64,000 nucleotides of DNA from Craterostigma plantagineum (Eukaryota; Streptophyta; Magnoliopsida; Lamiales; Linderniaceae), in assembly GCA_027422505.1 (NCBI GenBank), contig JAPQWV010000005.1:17626501-17690500 (forward strand), in the 5' to 3' direction. Of the stretch, positions 1 through 12,613 are shown piece by piece (position 1 is the first letter of the stretch; each line of letters starts with the position of its first letter). The position numbers were made by a program, and so were the translations under genes. The notes below the pieces were generated by a model. It was not told where the DNA came from and ran no database searches. It saw only the letters and a program-made list of their open reading frames with translations.

Positions 1-146
1 TTGTCGCTTCTGCGGTTTTCTGTGTATTATTAGATGTACCATTAAATCTGAATGTCATGATGCCTTGTCAAGTCTATTAACAATCGATATCTCCTTCTCA
101 TCCAAAGCTGATTCCGTCTTGATTGGTTCTTTAACCAAGTTTTCAG

Positions 147-3100
147 CTTGTTCTTTAAAAAGATTACCTCACAGATTCTCCGAGCAGCTGAAGAAAGAAA
201 TTCGAAATTGACTAAGGACTCCGCATTCTCAGCAGATTCCAATATTGATGGATCTATTCTCTTTGCTGGAGATGTATTTGCTCGCATTTCTCGGCGAGGG
301 TCTATTGGTATTGTGTTTGTAGCCCCTGAAGTTAAAGATGGTTAATCTATACTCCGTTATATTTCTTACATTTTTGTGTGTTGCAGCTGTTCTCTTATGT
401 GAGTTGATTCCCTGCATTCATGGGCATGCCAGGCATGTCTTGTCATCAACTTCTCATTCATCTGTCATTGAAACGTTTGAATCAACCACTGGATTCCAAT
501 TCTGGTTGAAGATCATGGAGGCAGTAAATGATTACCACTCTGTCGAGAGAATAGCTGAAGAACTCTTGCGCCAATTAGCTGGCCATGATGTTACTGATGA
601 TGAGGGTTACTGGATTATGTGGATTCTCTTTGGTCGAGTATATAAGCGCCAAGCATCAATCAGGTGTTTAGAAACTTTTATCTCATTTTTATGGTTCTCA
701 AAATTTCCTCATTGTTCTTTGATTCATAATTGTTTTTCGTTACAGAACATAGTTGATGTCAGCTGTTTCTCATTTCACGAATGCAAAACCTAAAACTAAA
801 ATGAAATGAATATCAAATAGATGGAATATCATGCGACTCCAACTCTATTGTTGTATCGACGATTTCAGACCACAAACAAACTAAAGCATGCATCCTTCAT
901 ATATCTTTATTAAATACGATTCGTTAACCTATATAAAACTTGAGAGAGGAAATCTTATCTGGGTTGCAACTAATGCTGTGTTATCCTTTCATCCTAACCG
1001 TTCTTCCAGGTTTGCTTTTCTAGAAAAGTTTTTGCTCTGGAAAGTATTTCCCATACGTTGCCTAAGATGGATTTTTCATTTTGCGGTGCTCGAATTGCCC
1101 CCTAATGTTGAATTGCAAAATGGTTATAATGCTCATGCTCTGAGGAACACAGTGCATCAGCTTCTGCTTATGTGGTCCAGAAAGGAGTTCGTGCAAACAT
1201 CTCCTACTGAGCAACAAGCTTGTATCCTTCTTACCCATTTGTTTGTAGTAGTTTCAGTGAGTATGACATTCACAGCTGATACTAATTTCTCTTCCTTGTA
1301 TACACGCTTTCTTTTATTCAGTAATTTTTTTGGAATACCACTTGAAAGTCCTTAAGTTGGATTCAGACGTAACTGCTGCTTTAGGCCTTTGTCTCGAGAA
1401 GATGACCAAAGAAGATCTCGATGCTACAAAGGATGGGCTGCACTCAGTTCTTCAAGGAATAAGTTGTATGTTTTGGTTCTTGTCCTAACTCAGCTTCTTA
1501 TATATTATCTTCCAGAATTTATGTACCCACAACTCGAGATCTCTTGACAGGTAGATTGGAGAGCCCATTATACCTAATTCGGAAAATGGCAAGCTCTATT
1601 GCTTTTGTGTTTTCTAAGATTATAGACCCCCAAAATCCTTTATATTTAGACGATAGCTCGAGTGAAGAGAACATTGACTGGGAATTTGGATTAACAACCT
1701 CCCAAAAAGATCATCATGAAACAATTCAAAATAGCAGTGATGAAACTGACCGAGAAGATAGTTCGTCTGTGATGGTATCACGAACAAAAATGCAAAAAAG
1801 GCAAGACAGTGGAGTTGGTAAAACCTCGAACGGATCAAGGAAGAAGGAATCTCTATTTAATTTAACTGACCCAGACGAGGTTGTTGATCCAGCAAATCTT
1901 ATTGAACAGTTGGTCTTGAACGAAGATGAGAGTGCCTATGCAAGTGATGATTCTGAAACTTCAAGTGATTCTTCATTGCAACCATATGACTTGACTGATG
2001 ATGCTACAGATCTGGGAAAGAGATTCTCTCAGTTGGTTGATGTTGTTGCAGCGCTGAGAAAATCAGATGATGCTGAGGGTGTAAGTACTTAGTCCCTAAC
2101 CCTAACCATTCCCCATGCTTTCCTTTTTTTTTTTCCTATTGTACGCAAAATGTCAAACCATATTCTCTAACATTTGTTGGTGATGAGGAACAATCGCTAA
2201 GCTTTTAACGCGAAGATTTTAAAACAATGTAGCAGAATAGGTTCACTTGGCTGATGACCATTTACCCATAACTGCAGGTTGAGAAGGCACTTGATGTTGC
2301 CGAGAAGCTCATAAGGGCTAAACCTGATGAGCTCAAATATATAGCAGGTGATATGGCTAGAACTCTTCTGCAAGTTCGCTGCTCTGACTTTGTTATTGAA
2401 GGAGAAGAAGAATCAGCCGAAGGGAAAAGACAAAAGTCACTCGTGGCTCTGATCGTTACATGCCCTAACGAGTCACTCGATAGCCTGATCAAGTTGCTTT
2501 ACTCTCCCAACTTGGACATGAGCCAACGTGTAATAATTTTGGACGTTATGACAGAGGCAGCTCTCGAACTTTCAAGTACAAGTATGGTGAAATCCAACAA
2601 GCGAACAAACAATTTCATATTGTCCACTTCTGACCAGCCATGGTACATGCCAAGAAACGATGGCCCTTCAGGGGCAGGATCATGGAAAGAGATCTCATCT
2701 ACAGGTACTCCGCTGAACTGGTCTTATTCGTACGAGAGAGATCTACCATCCAAACCAGGTCAGATCAAGAAAGGCAAGACACGTCGATGGAACCTTCGAT
2801 CTCCTATGCACGATGATCCAACGAAGTGGTCCCACAACATATTTCCTCAGTATGCGGCAGCTTTTATGCTCCCAGTAATGAAAGAGTATGACAAAAAGAG
2901 GCATGGTGTTGATTTACTTGGGAGAGATTTTATTGTTTTGGGAAAACTAATTTACATGCTCGGAATTTGTATTAAATGTTCAGCGATGCATCCTGAAGCT
3001 TCTGTTTTAGCTTCCCCTTTTCTTGATATGCTGAGGTCAAGGTACTTTCTTCTATGCTGAAAGTGCTTACATAAGATGCTTCGCGTTTTCTTTAAGATAG

Positions 3101-3746
3101 TCTACAAGTACCTATATTCATACTGAAAGGGTATTGTATCCGCAGGGCCATATCCCACCACCCAGAAGCTTATGTGAGGAGATCTGCACTATTTGCAGCT
3201 TCATGTGTTGTTCTTTCCCTTCATCCCTCATTTGTAGCATCTGCGATAACTGAGCACAACACTGACATCTGTGAAGGTCTCGAATGGATTCGTTCGTGGG
3301 CCCTTCAAGCATCAGACTCCGACACTGACAGAGAATGCCATACGGTAAGAAAAACCATTTCTGAAATTCTCTGCATCTTAATCAGTTTCCTCTGTCCCCA
3401 ATTTTGATTGTTTCTCAATGAACATGCTTCAATTCGATTCAAAATTAAATATACGCCTGCCAAGATCTAAATGACAGGCTTGCTGTGTTTATAGAACTCG
3501 GCCTGTTGCTTGTATCACTCTTTCTTGACAAACTTCGGTCGTACTACAAACTTCCGTTGTAATAACTTGTTGATTTTGTTACGATTGCAGCTTGCGATGG
3601 GATGTCTTCAGCTTCATGCTGAGATGGTTATGCAAGCTTCGCGGGTGCTTGAATCTTCGAAAGATGTGTTAGCTTCTGCTAATAACATTAACTTGATCTC
3701 TAGTGTGTCGTCAAAGAGGTCGATTAAAATTCCCTACTTAAACTAA
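147..3746 (+). CDS. TEL2: TEL2/TELO2 homologue (telomere length regulation protein), 3' part of gene
   Basis: TEL2 acts with TTI1 and TTI2 as an HSP90-linked co-chaperone that stabilises PIKK kinases (ATM, ATR, TOR). Eight exons fit one frame with GT-AG introns: 147-307, 387-663, 1010-1221, 1367-1465, 1551-2080, 2278-3041, 3146-3344 and 3591-3746. Exon phases agree at every junction and give 798 codons plus TAA at 3744-3746. Recognition rests on family-typical stretches: FLLWKVFP in exon 3, IDPQNPLYLDD followed by an acidic serine-rich linker in exon 5, and the conserved C-terminal regulator domain with QVRCSDF and LIKLLYSP in exon 6. The start codon and N-terminal third lie left of the window; bases 1-146 are the end of an intron with acceptor TTTCAG. 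I see no stop or frameshift, so the visible part looks functional. The family identification is from memory of plant TEL2 proteins. Confidence 0.93.
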
Positions 3747-4653
3747 TTGACTAGAACCTGTCCTCTGTAACTCTAGGAAGATCATGTATTTTTACACCGA
3801 TATATAATATTTAAACAATTTTCATGGTGATTGTATGTATTTGTTAATTTGACTCGGAAATCACCATGGGTTGTTATCTGTCAAACATGCCAAGAATTGA
3901 TGAATCGATTAGTTGATGCTCGGCAATGGAAAAGAGAAATGGAAGTTAGAAGAAAGTGAAAAATGCCATTGATGGAAAGAGACTCGTGTTTGTTAATAAT
4001 ACATAGGCCGTGTGTTTTGGTTATAATTAAGTCATATGAGGCCCAATACATAATATGATTTGTCAGGCTCGTTTTATTCTTATCTTATCCATTTGTCTTA
4101 GACTATTTATCACGGGGACCGCTTTATTTTATTGGGCTTTTGTTTTATTATCGGCCTACCAAAAGTAAAATCAAACACATTAAAACATATTATTTATATT
4201 GTAGGGCCTTATCTTGGAAAGCAAATCACGGTGTTTTACAGTGATATGAACTTTTTTAATAGTGACTTATACAAATAGGCACCGCGTGTCAATTGCGACA
4301 AAAATAGGTGTTTTGCTAGAATTACTTTCATAAATTTTTATTGGTATAAATTTCTGACTAATCTTAAACTTATATTCTGTTTCATAAAATATAGGCTTCT
4401 TCATGGTTCGATTCCATTGAAATCGTGTATACCGATTATAGAATCCACGCTGTCATCTTCAACGAGATCTGAACCAGGTTCTGCCTCATCCTATTGACTG
4501 ATGAATTCGTAGAGGGTCAGCTGAAGAGTTCGTAGACCTCGAGCTCCAGCTCGTTATATACACTATCCTTCTTTTATTTATTAGGACTAATAGAATATTT
4601 GAAGGATATAATATTGATGATTTATAAAATGTAACATCTCTACTAATCATGAA
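3747..4653. other. Intergenic DNA after TEL2; no gene seen
   Basis: The first about 100 bases are probably the TEL2 3' UTR (AT-rich, ATATATAATATTT near 3800). The rest is AT-rich with no convincing coding stretch. A GC-richer patch at 4390-4560 reads as short acidic peptides on the minus strand, but it is too short and broken to name. The block ends at the A that flanks the Helitron. Confidence 0.6.
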
Positions 4654-6090
4654 CTAGTTTTTTGCCCGTGCATTGCACGGGTCATAATAATTTATAACTA
4701 TATTAATTTAAGTACAGGAATGAAGTAAATTATACCTAAAATGATATGCCAGTCAAATAATTGTTATTTTTTAAGTATAAAAAAATTATACTCTTCCTCC
4801 ATTCGATGGAAAAATGTACAATGCTTTAACTTCATCATTTTCTGTCTTGGGTACATCAGGATAAAGAATGAATTCTGACTTCAACACGCTATTTATATAA
4901 ACTTGTATTAATGGTCAATCGTCTCCATCTAAAATATTGCCAGGAAAAAAATCAATCAGTGAGATTATGCTGGAACCATCAAAATATGAAGGGTATATAA
5001 ACGTATACCTCATTGAAAAATCTGTTGTAGATCATATGCAGATATGTCTAATATGATATTCGCTTGATCATCCCAGTAATCGTTATCTTCAATGTATACC
5101 TAAAAGTTATATAATAACATATAAACTAACATTTAGTGTGGATTTCAAAAGCAACAAATAAAAAAATGTTTAATTAATATAGTTAAACCTTGTTATCTTC
5201 AATGCATTGCACGAATGTAAAATATGTGTAATTAACATTAGCTAATATTGTATAACAACAATATTGCGAGTTAAAAAGATTATTTAATTTATAAGAAAAT
5301 TGTACCAACGCAAAGGATGAAAACGCCATTAATGAAAATTAAAAATAAGTATCGAAAATTCTGGAGGGACAAAAGGTCAAATAAAATTCGTGTCACTTAC
5401 TACTGCATTTTTTAAACTAAATTGAGAGAAATTTTTATTTTAGCTTCGTTGCTAGAGTTGCAAACAATGTTATACGGAGAAGAGCATATTTTCTCATCGT
5501 TGATTTAAGGATCATCATGAAAGTGAGGAAGCCTTTGCAGGGCCGATACCCTAATGGAAACATAACATCCATTACAATGCAAGACAATCACAAATTTCCG
5601 CTTCTTTCTTCACCGCATCCAGCTAGGAAGCGATCAACTCGGCAACCTGTGTTCAATGTCCAAAACACATCCGTTTGAGTTGAGCGGAAAGAAGAACCAT
5701 AGGGAACTACCACCGATAGCCTAGCATCAGCTCGCTTACAGGTCCTGAATGCAAGCTAATAAAATAACTTCACATAATTTTCCATGAAAGCGATGTTTGT
5801 AAAACCTCTTATAATTGTAACGGTTGTAAAGAAGCACAATCTCATTGGTAAGAGAAGGCGCCGTCGCTTCCGTGAAAATCCCAATGGGGAGCATTTCGTC
5901 GGCGCTTGGCTCAGCATTCTCTTGGGATATATCATCACCATGTCCTCAAAACTGTTCGAAAACTGCATCCTCGCCCTAGATCGAGGAGTCGCACAAAAAT
6001 ACTTCAGAAAGCTTCTCAAGATGATCCTCTTACTCCATTAGGCTAGCGTTCCCTCATATCTAACCTAATCTTGGTTATAACTGTCATAAA

Positions 6091-6303
6091 CTACGCCATA
6101 TTTCTCACGTCGAATCCCGAGTAAGCCAATTCCAAAGCGGCATCCCCAAAGAGCCATATAGGAGCTTTACAGCAGTAGGCAGCGTTTAGGCGCACAGTCT
6201 CATTCAGATATGCCTGCAAGTGGCCAAGTTCAACCCCGCCGCTAAAGAAGGCAAAGGTAGGGCAGATTTCTTCTTTTGACGTGATGACACAGACAAAGTC
6301 CAT
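6091..6303 (-). other. Unidentified coding-like fragment inside the Helitron
   Basis: Seventy codons are open on the minus strand with balanced, non-repetitive composition (motifs GGVELGHLQAYLNE and APIWLFGDAALE). This is more protein-like than the surrounding AT-rich DNA. I do not recognise the family. It could be a captured host exon or chance. Confidence 0.25.
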
Positions 6304-7486
6304 TATCGTGCATGATAATGGTGGACATTAGCAGAAAAAACGAATCGAACTTCGGGCGTTAGGGCCAGCGCTGAAGACTATGCATGCACGTGTCCGTGGA
6401 CATGGATACGGGCCAAGTCCTTGAGCGCCTCTCTAAAGACAGCACTGACGTGGGCGTTGAACTCTCTACAGTCGATTAATCACGACATCGTTGTCTTGTT
6501 TCTCTTTGTTCTATCTCTACAGTTATGTAATAATAAAAGATGTAAGAACAAAACAGTACGGCAATTAAGAAATTATATAAAATGGATCAAAGGAATAATG
6601 ATTAGAGTCAATAGAGCGAAAAAAAACTTCGCATCTCTTTGAGTGAAAGATCTATACGATTTTGAACGATGTCTCGGGCAATGATAATCTGGAAAAGAAA
6701 ATGGTAAAAAATTTAATTTAGTTAAGCGACACCATGATCTCGAAAACCAAATTGAAACAAAGAAATAGTACACGTGTACAGTAGAATATAATTCGATCAT
6801 CAAATTGCGAAGAGAGAATTTTATTTCTAATCTTTCTTCCCACTGATATTTGGTCTGAAAGTTCTGTTTAATAAAAAATAGGTAGAGAGAGACTATCATC
6901 CTAGTACGTTACCTCTGTTCTTGGTAATACAGGCTCTCCAACAATCACTTGTATGTAGCTTAGGTGAAACACCACACACAATGCTCGGACATGCCTTTCG
7001 TTGGAGCTCTGCAATAAAAAATGAGTATTTTTTTCCAAGGAAAACACAACCTTCCATTTGTCAAAATGATCATCGATTATTTTTTTGTTCGTAGACAACG
7101 AATCATTCTTGGAAATAATCTGCATTCGTTGTGCACTCTTGAGTAGAAACTTATTTACACAAAGATGCAGTTTTCCATGTAATGGTGGAGATGGTGCAAG
7201 AGTATTAGTATCAGAAAACTGATATCTATTACACGCATACACAATCCATGAGTCAGACAAATTAAAGACTTGGACATAAAGTTAACATTAGCAACATTGA
7301 TCTCTAAGAATATCTCTTAGAAAAAATATAGCATCGGCCGAGTAACACACTATTAGCAACGACCTCACCATAAATTAACAACAAAACATGGACCAATTTC
7401 CTACATATGCCACCCAATCGGGCTTCTCTCAAGCTCTTTCTTTCAAGAAATGGAGCGTAAGTTAATGTTTGAACGGACATAGACCT

Positions 7487-7635
7487 TTAGTTAAAGAAGA
7501 CCTTGAAAATAATGCATTTTGCTTCGTCCACATTGGCGGGTGTGTCGAAGATGTCTTTTTCGAGGCAATCTGAGATCACCTCCACGAAAGCATAGTGCTC
7601 ACCGTGCCCATTTTCGCATTTAGCGCTAATAATTC
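7487..7635 (-). other. Unidentified terminal exon-like fragment inside the Helitron
   Basis: On the minus strand an acceptor-like GTCGGCAG is followed at 7635 by 48 open codons ending in TAA (7489-7487). The peptide contains AKCENGHGEHYAFVEV and TPANVDEAKCIIF and has ordinary amino-acid composition, unlike translations of random AT-rich DNA. I do not recognise the gene. Its position inside the Helitron suggests a captured last exon, which is inference. Confidence 0.35.
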
Positions 7636-8803
7636 CTGCCGACGAACAAAATAAATTTATGGAAAATTTCTTGCATTACATAGGTCAGGTTGTGCCAACA
7701 AAAGCTGCCTTCGTACGACATGTCTCAGTGCAGCTCATGGACGTTGAGCAAACTGAGCAGCAAACTGGCATCCAATGCACGAACTTGCTAGGGATATGGT
7801 GAAAGATGACAAAAAAATTTAAAGTGGAAAGTAAAGAAATTATTACCGAGTACCTCGTGAGTGAGCTGCTCATCTTGCTCAATCATCTCGAAAGCGAATG
7901 GCACCCGCAAATGCAAATGGGATCGATCATCATCTCACAAAAAATACGAATAACACGCCACAATCATACTGGTTTTTACTCCTCAGCTTCGATTCCATAA
8001 GCATTCTCAAAAGATGCAGCATGTGTTCTCCAACTCCAACTGAACAAACATATAAAAAGGCCCTGAAAATGGAGAAACAATCATATGCATGATACAAATC
8101 GTAACAGCAAATCACAAAACACAAATCCATTTGAAAGTAAATTGGTAAGCAACTCATCACCCACGAAGAACAATTACAGTGGTGATCGTGCATGATCACA
8201 CAAACGCATCAAAGTACAAACAAAATTTCACATCTTCTCCAAGCGGTTGGCACTAACAACTGATGTACGGCGCCGATCTTCCAGTTGGGATTTGTTTCCA
8301 AGATATGAAGAAATCATATGCCCCACAACGTCATTTCTGTCTGGGATCATCCCAGAAAACATACGAACAATTAATAGTAACACGAAAGATGCACCTTCCT
8401 TTCCACGTCTCAGAAGCACCAACAACAACACTATGACGCAGCAGGGTAGGCGGCGATTGGGGTGAAGCGTCGAGGTGTGGGGATTAATAGTGTTATTACT
8501 CTGCTGATGCAGACCAAAATGGGGATGAGTTGAACCACGCTTGAAATTGGTGATGGTAGTGGGTTATTTTTCGGTCGTGGGTGTTTTTTTTTGTTTATTT
8601 ATTTTTTATTAATAAAGGTAAGAAGGACACGTGGCAGCATTAGAGAAAGACTACATTTGTATAATTATATAAGAAGATTTGGTGACTTGGGGTTAAGATT
8701 ATATAATCTATATCATTTCACCCTTGAAGTGTAACCGAGAAAAATACACTTATTAGCTCTAGGCTCCAACTTTCCCTCGTTTACATCATATAGGTTGTGC
8801 ACT

Positions 8804-8806
<3 letters not shown>

Positions 8807-8839
<33 letters not shown>

Positions 8840-8877
8840 ATATATGTATATATGTATATATATATATATATATATTA
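8807..8877. repeat. (TA)n microsatellite with TATATG variants
   Basis: About 70 bases of nearly pure alternating A and T, with three interruptions (C near 8836, G near 8845 and 8854). It lies in the short host strip between the Helitron (ends 8677) and the foldback MULE (starts 8904). Confidence 0.95.
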
Positions 8878-8903
8878 CTGATGTAATCTGTACTATATAA
8901 AAG

Positions 8904-10011
8904 GGCTTTTTAAATTAAATAATGCAAAAAAACTAAAATTTAATAAAATAGGGTCGTTTTTGAAATAATTAACAAAATAGGGTAATCCGCGGTTAATACC
9001 CGCGACGTCGCACCCATTAGGGGCGACGACGCATCCATTGGACGCGACGCCCAATTTTATTATTTTTTTTTCCATGGTCGCACCCAATGGATGCGACATC
9101 AACTTCTTTTTATTTTTTTTTTAATTTTTAATTTTAACTTTTTTTTATATGTATTAATTATACAATCCATCTAATCATAAAATCATCGTTTACTTCATGT
9201 AATTACATAATAAAAATTTATAAATATATCTAATTTATTGCTTGTTTCACGACGATTAAAATGATATGCATATCTTATATTTTTCGTTTTTGAAATATTT
9301 TTTATTTATTTTCATTTTTACGACCATTAAAAATGTTAATTTATAAAAATAAAAAAATATATTTCTAATATCAAAAAATATAAGATATCTTTATCATTTT
9401 ATCTTCGTGAAACAAACAATAAATTAGATGCATTTATTGAATTTTTTTATGTAAATCACATGAACTAACGATGATTTTATAGCTTGGTAGATTATATAAT
9501 TAATAAATATAAAAAAACTAAATTAAAAAAAACAAATTATTAAAATAAAAAAGAGAAGCACGGGGCAACTTAAATAACAAAAGTTGCAATTTAATTATGT
9601 TTTAATTTATTAAAATTCAAAAGAATATTTTCGAGTAACGAAATTATAAGATATGTATATCATTTTAATCGTCGTGAAACAGGCAATAAATTAGATACGT
9701 TTATAAATTTTTATTATGTAATCACATGAAGTAAACGATGATTTTATGATTAGGTGGATTATATAATTAATAAATATATAAAAAAAGTTAAAATAAAACA
9801 TTGAAAAAAAATAAAAAAAGAAGTTGATGTCGCACCCATTGGGTGCGACGATGGGAAACACAAAAAAAAAATAAAACTGGGGCGTCGCGTCCAATGGAGG
9901 CGACGTCGTCGCAAGTATTAACTGCGGATTACCCTATTTTGTTAATTATTTCAAAAACTACCCTATTTTATTAAATATTAGTTTTTTTTGCATTATTTAA
10001 TTTAAAAAGCC
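8904..10011. mobile_element. Foldback MULE (Mutator-like), non-autonomous, 1.1 kb, 9-bp TSD
   Basis: The ends GGCTTTTTAAATTAAATAAT and its reverse complement form long terminal inverted repeats, which continue through a CAAAATAGGGTAAT block and GTCGCACCCATTGGG-type GC blocks into an AT-rich arm of several hundred bases. Both sides carry the same 9 bases, ATATAAAAG, at 8895-8903 and 10012-10020. A 9-bp duplication plus very long inverted repeats is the Mutator-superfamily signature. A third copy of the AT-rich arm sits in the middle (about 9375-9530) in the same direction as the right arm (about 9645-9800). No transposase frame is present. Confidence 0.88.
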
Positions 10012-10020
10012 ATATAAAAG

Positions 10021-10359
10021 TTCGATAAAGTTCCATCACCTATAGCCAGTGATACATCATCATTATATGAGGGTATAATTGAGATTAAAAAAGTTGTAAA
10101 TTACATGACCGTTTTAACCTTATATGTCAGTGGAATTACATGGTACCACTAATTATTATCACCCCATCGAACATCCGTTGTATTCATCTCAGGTCAAACA
10201 TTTAAGAAGAAACTGAACAGTCTTACGAATATTGATTCAATCTAACGCCCCCCACGATTCGAAATACACGCCTGTTTCAGCTTCAGCAAGGCCGAGCTAG
10301 AGAGAAGAGGTTGTCCTATAGGGAATCGAACAAGTCTTCTTAAACGTTAGGGCTTGAAA
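10021..10359. other. Unassigned DNA between MULE and first gene fragment
   Basis: After the MULE target duplication there is AT-rich DNA and then a GC-richer patch (10250-10350) just ahead of the IST1-like fragment, perhaps part of the same captured gene. I could not read a frame here. Confidence 0.4.
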
Positions 10360-10744
10360 CTGCTGTTCGACGAGGAGCATGATAGGGCAAACCAAGAGGA
10401 AATGATGATAGACAAGCTATTGATTCATTACAGCAAGAAAGCTAGGAGTGAACCTGTCAGGGTCGTCAGGCAAAGACGATGATCTTAGCGAACCGTCCTC
10501 GACTGCTAGGAGAAGCAAAGACGGGAAATTTTCGGACTCTGAAGCCATTGTGCATCCTCAGCCCAGCAGATCTGTTTCGCTCCCAAGCTGGAAAATTGAC
10601 GACGATTAGTCGTCTGAGAAGAGGAAAGTGTTTGCTCGGGCCAACTCCTTTGAGCCTGCCAGCGTTCAAGCCCCTCACGTCCACCCAAAACTGCCCGACT
10701 ACGACGATTTAGCTGCTAGATTTGCTGCATTGAAGGGCAGGTAG
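10360..10744 (+). pseudogene. IST1-like (ESCRT-III regulator) C-terminal fragment
   Basis: IST1 proteins regulate VPS4 in the multivesicular-body pathway. The fragment reads DEEHDRANQEEMMIDKLL near its start and ends with PKLPDYDDLAARFAALKGR and TAG (10742-10744). The last part has the D-x-x-L-x-x-R-x-x-x-L-K pattern of a MIT-interacting motif, which in IST1 proteins sits at the extreme C-terminus. The frame shifts once near 10465, and TAG at 10607-10609 interrupts the second frame. With no N-terminal IST1 helical domain nearby and two lesions, this is a dead partial copy. It opens a row of unrelated fragments on the same strand. Confidence 0.7.
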
Positions 10745-10850
10745 GTAATGATTATAGTCGAGGAGTAAGTAAACGTTCTACTTGCCGCGTCTCCTTAATC
10801 ATTACGTGGAGCGGGCAGCACACCACAGCTCTACCTCAAATATCAAAACA

Positions 10851-11088
10851 TAAAAAGCTTTCGGTCTATCAGAAGGTTCGTGCAATTCTCTCGAGTGGTC
10901 GTGCCAAGATCATCTTTGTTACATCGTTTCTTGATTGATTAGTCGATTTGATTTGAGTCGGGCGATGTATACTTCTTTAGTTTATGGATTTCTATGAAGT
11001 GCTTATGAACTGTTTGTGAAATTGTCGTGCCCAACCTGCAATACTTCAGCTTCTGGGCAACTGATTCATAGCCTAACATTCTTGACAT
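10851..11088 (+). repeat. Direct repeat, copy 1 of 2
   Basis: This stretch, from AAAAAGCTTTCGGTCTATC to CCTAACATTCTTGACATT, recurs at 11432-11738 in the same direction with few mismatches. It contains no open frame of note. Confidence 0.9.
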
Positions 11089-11431
11089 TGCTTTCACCTG
11101 AAATTAGGGGGATCATAAACTCTGCCCATCAATGTCGGCTTCAAGACAACCCCTCTCACCACTGCAGCAAGAATCTTCAGAACAAACGGTGGCAACTCAC
11201 CGAGCCCAAGCACCCATAACTCCGCGTTCAACTTTCTTCCTCACAACCTGGGTAAAAGATCGAATCTTTCTTACAGATTTTTCCATTATTTTTCTGGGTT
11301 GGTTTTGTGCCTCCATTTTTTGGTTTATTAGTTTATTCTCAGATTATATAATTTTTTTTTCAAAATCTTGATCTGTAATGAAGTTTATTCCCACCGAACT
11401 ACTGCGCGATTGATTTGGTACACGGGCTCCC

Positions 11432-11738
11432 TAAAAAGCTTTCGCTCTATCAAAAGGTTCGTGCGATTCTCTCAAGATCGATTGATAGGGATACACATAG
11501 ATGATGGATTTACGACTTTAGATTAGATGGGGCTTAATTCTCGAGTGGCCGTGCCAAGATCATCTTTGTTATATCGTTTCTTGATTGATTAGTCGATTTG
11601 ATTTGAGTCGGGCGATGTATACTTCTTTAGTTTATGGATGTCTATGAAGTGCTTATGACCTGTTTGTGAAATTGTCGTGCTCAACCTGCAATTCTTCAGC
11701 TTCTGGGCGACTGATTCATAGCCTAACATTCTTGACAT
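11432..11738 (+). repeat. Direct repeat, copy 2 of 2, with about 70 extra bases
   Basis: Matches 10851-11088 except for an insertion of roughly 70 bases near 11478-11545 (around GATAGGGATACACATAG). The spacing of about 580 bases suggests a local duplication within the captured-fragment block. Between the copies (11132-11250) a short coding-like stretch on the plus strand is rich in S, P and Q and is not recognised. From 11739 to 12130 I see no gene. Confidence 0.88.
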
Positions 11739-12131
11739 GAGTGGTCTAATCAATCACTGATGAAGTATTTGGCGATATCTCATGTTCATCTCTTGATTTT
11801 GGTTTTTCATTCTCGGAATTTTGTATGATCTTTGTACGTATAGTGCATAAAAATCACCTTTTAATATCACGGGTAAGAGCTTCGGTGGTAAAAATATCAC
11901 GGATTATGTGGTAGAATGTTGGCACAAACTCCTCATGCTTTATATCTGTTCGATAGATAAATCTGCTACTCGCTTCCTATTCTCTTATTTTAATATTCGC
12001 TCCTCGCCAGTTTCAGTTACTATCCAAGCTTCGCTTTGCGAATCGTCGAAGCTGTAGTATAATCGAGCTATGGAATATGACTTCCAATCTATGCGACCGA
12101 GGGCGATCTAAAGCTTGCAATTCAGACTGCG

Positions 12132-12440
12132 ATGAGGGACACCTACTGCTCAATGAAATGCCTAGAAGTGACTGAGTTTGTGGGCTTGGAATGGGTCGAC
12201 GACGGCGAGGTTCTGTTCGGTAATGTCGAGTCGGGGGTTGAGGTGAGGTTCAGGGCCATCGGGATCTTCGACGGTGGCGCCGGCGTCGGCGGTGGATTGA
12301 GGTACGAAGGGGGCTGGGATTCTTGGTTATGGATTTTGATCCCATACCTCTTTTTTGTCGTTTGTTGTCCGATCAAATTGCAACCCATGATCAAATTCTT
12401 ACGAATCGATGTTGTACAGAGATTGGAAAACCATGGTTGA
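12132..12440 (+). other. Unidentified coding-like fragment
   Basis: A 102-codon open stretch with GC content well above its surroundings, containing LEVTEFVGLEWVDDGEVLFG and a glycine-rich run. Only the first two thirds look protein-like; the end is hydrophobic and intron-like. I cannot name the family. It may belong to one of the captured genes in this block. Confidence 0.3.
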
Positions 12441-12613
12441 CGAATGGGTTAGTTCTACGCAAGCAATTACAGGTATTCTCGAAAATTTCTCGAAAATTTT
12501 CATCATTTTCGTAGCATAGAATCGAAGATTAACGATGGTTTATCACAGCAGGTGCTGAATTAGCCTCTGCACAGAAAAACAAATTCTGTTCAAGCAAAAG
12601 ACGACTAAGAAGA

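Larger units (their letters stand above)
4654..8677 (-). mobile_element. Non-autonomous Helitron, 4.0 kb, both ends visible
   Basis: On the minus strand the element starts with TCTTCTTATATAATTAT (8677 downward) and ends in a GC-rich hairpin, CCCGTGC-AAT-GCACGGG shape (about 4665-4681), a short A-rich spacer, then CTAG at 4657-4654. The base before the 5' TC is A and the base after CTAG is T, the A/T target that Helitrons insert between without duplicating it. This set (5' TC, 3' hairpin, CTRR end, AT target) defines the class. No Rep/helicase reading frame is present, so the copy must be non-autonomous. The interior has unplaced coding-like patches near 5.78-6.3 and 7.49-7.64 kb, perhaps captured gene pieces. 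The 5' start is set by motif similarity; an alignment of copies would confirm it. Confidence 0.8.

Noticed and set aside
2091..2106. CCCTAACCCTAACC, telomere-like repeat in a TEL2 intron
   Set aside because: Only two short units of a non-plant-type (CCCTAA rather than CCCTAAA) repeat; chance, despite the gene's name.
5756..6041. Overlapping open frames of 85-87 codons on both strands in the Helitron
   Set aside because: No recognisable domain and no splice context; weaker than the two fragments I list.
4654..8677. Autonomous Helitron
   Set aside because: No Rep or helicase motif in any frame.
8807..8877. Possible origin or matrix attachment role of the (TA)n run
   Set aside because: Simple repeats of this kind are common here (also about 18000, 21200 and 22150); nothing supports a function.
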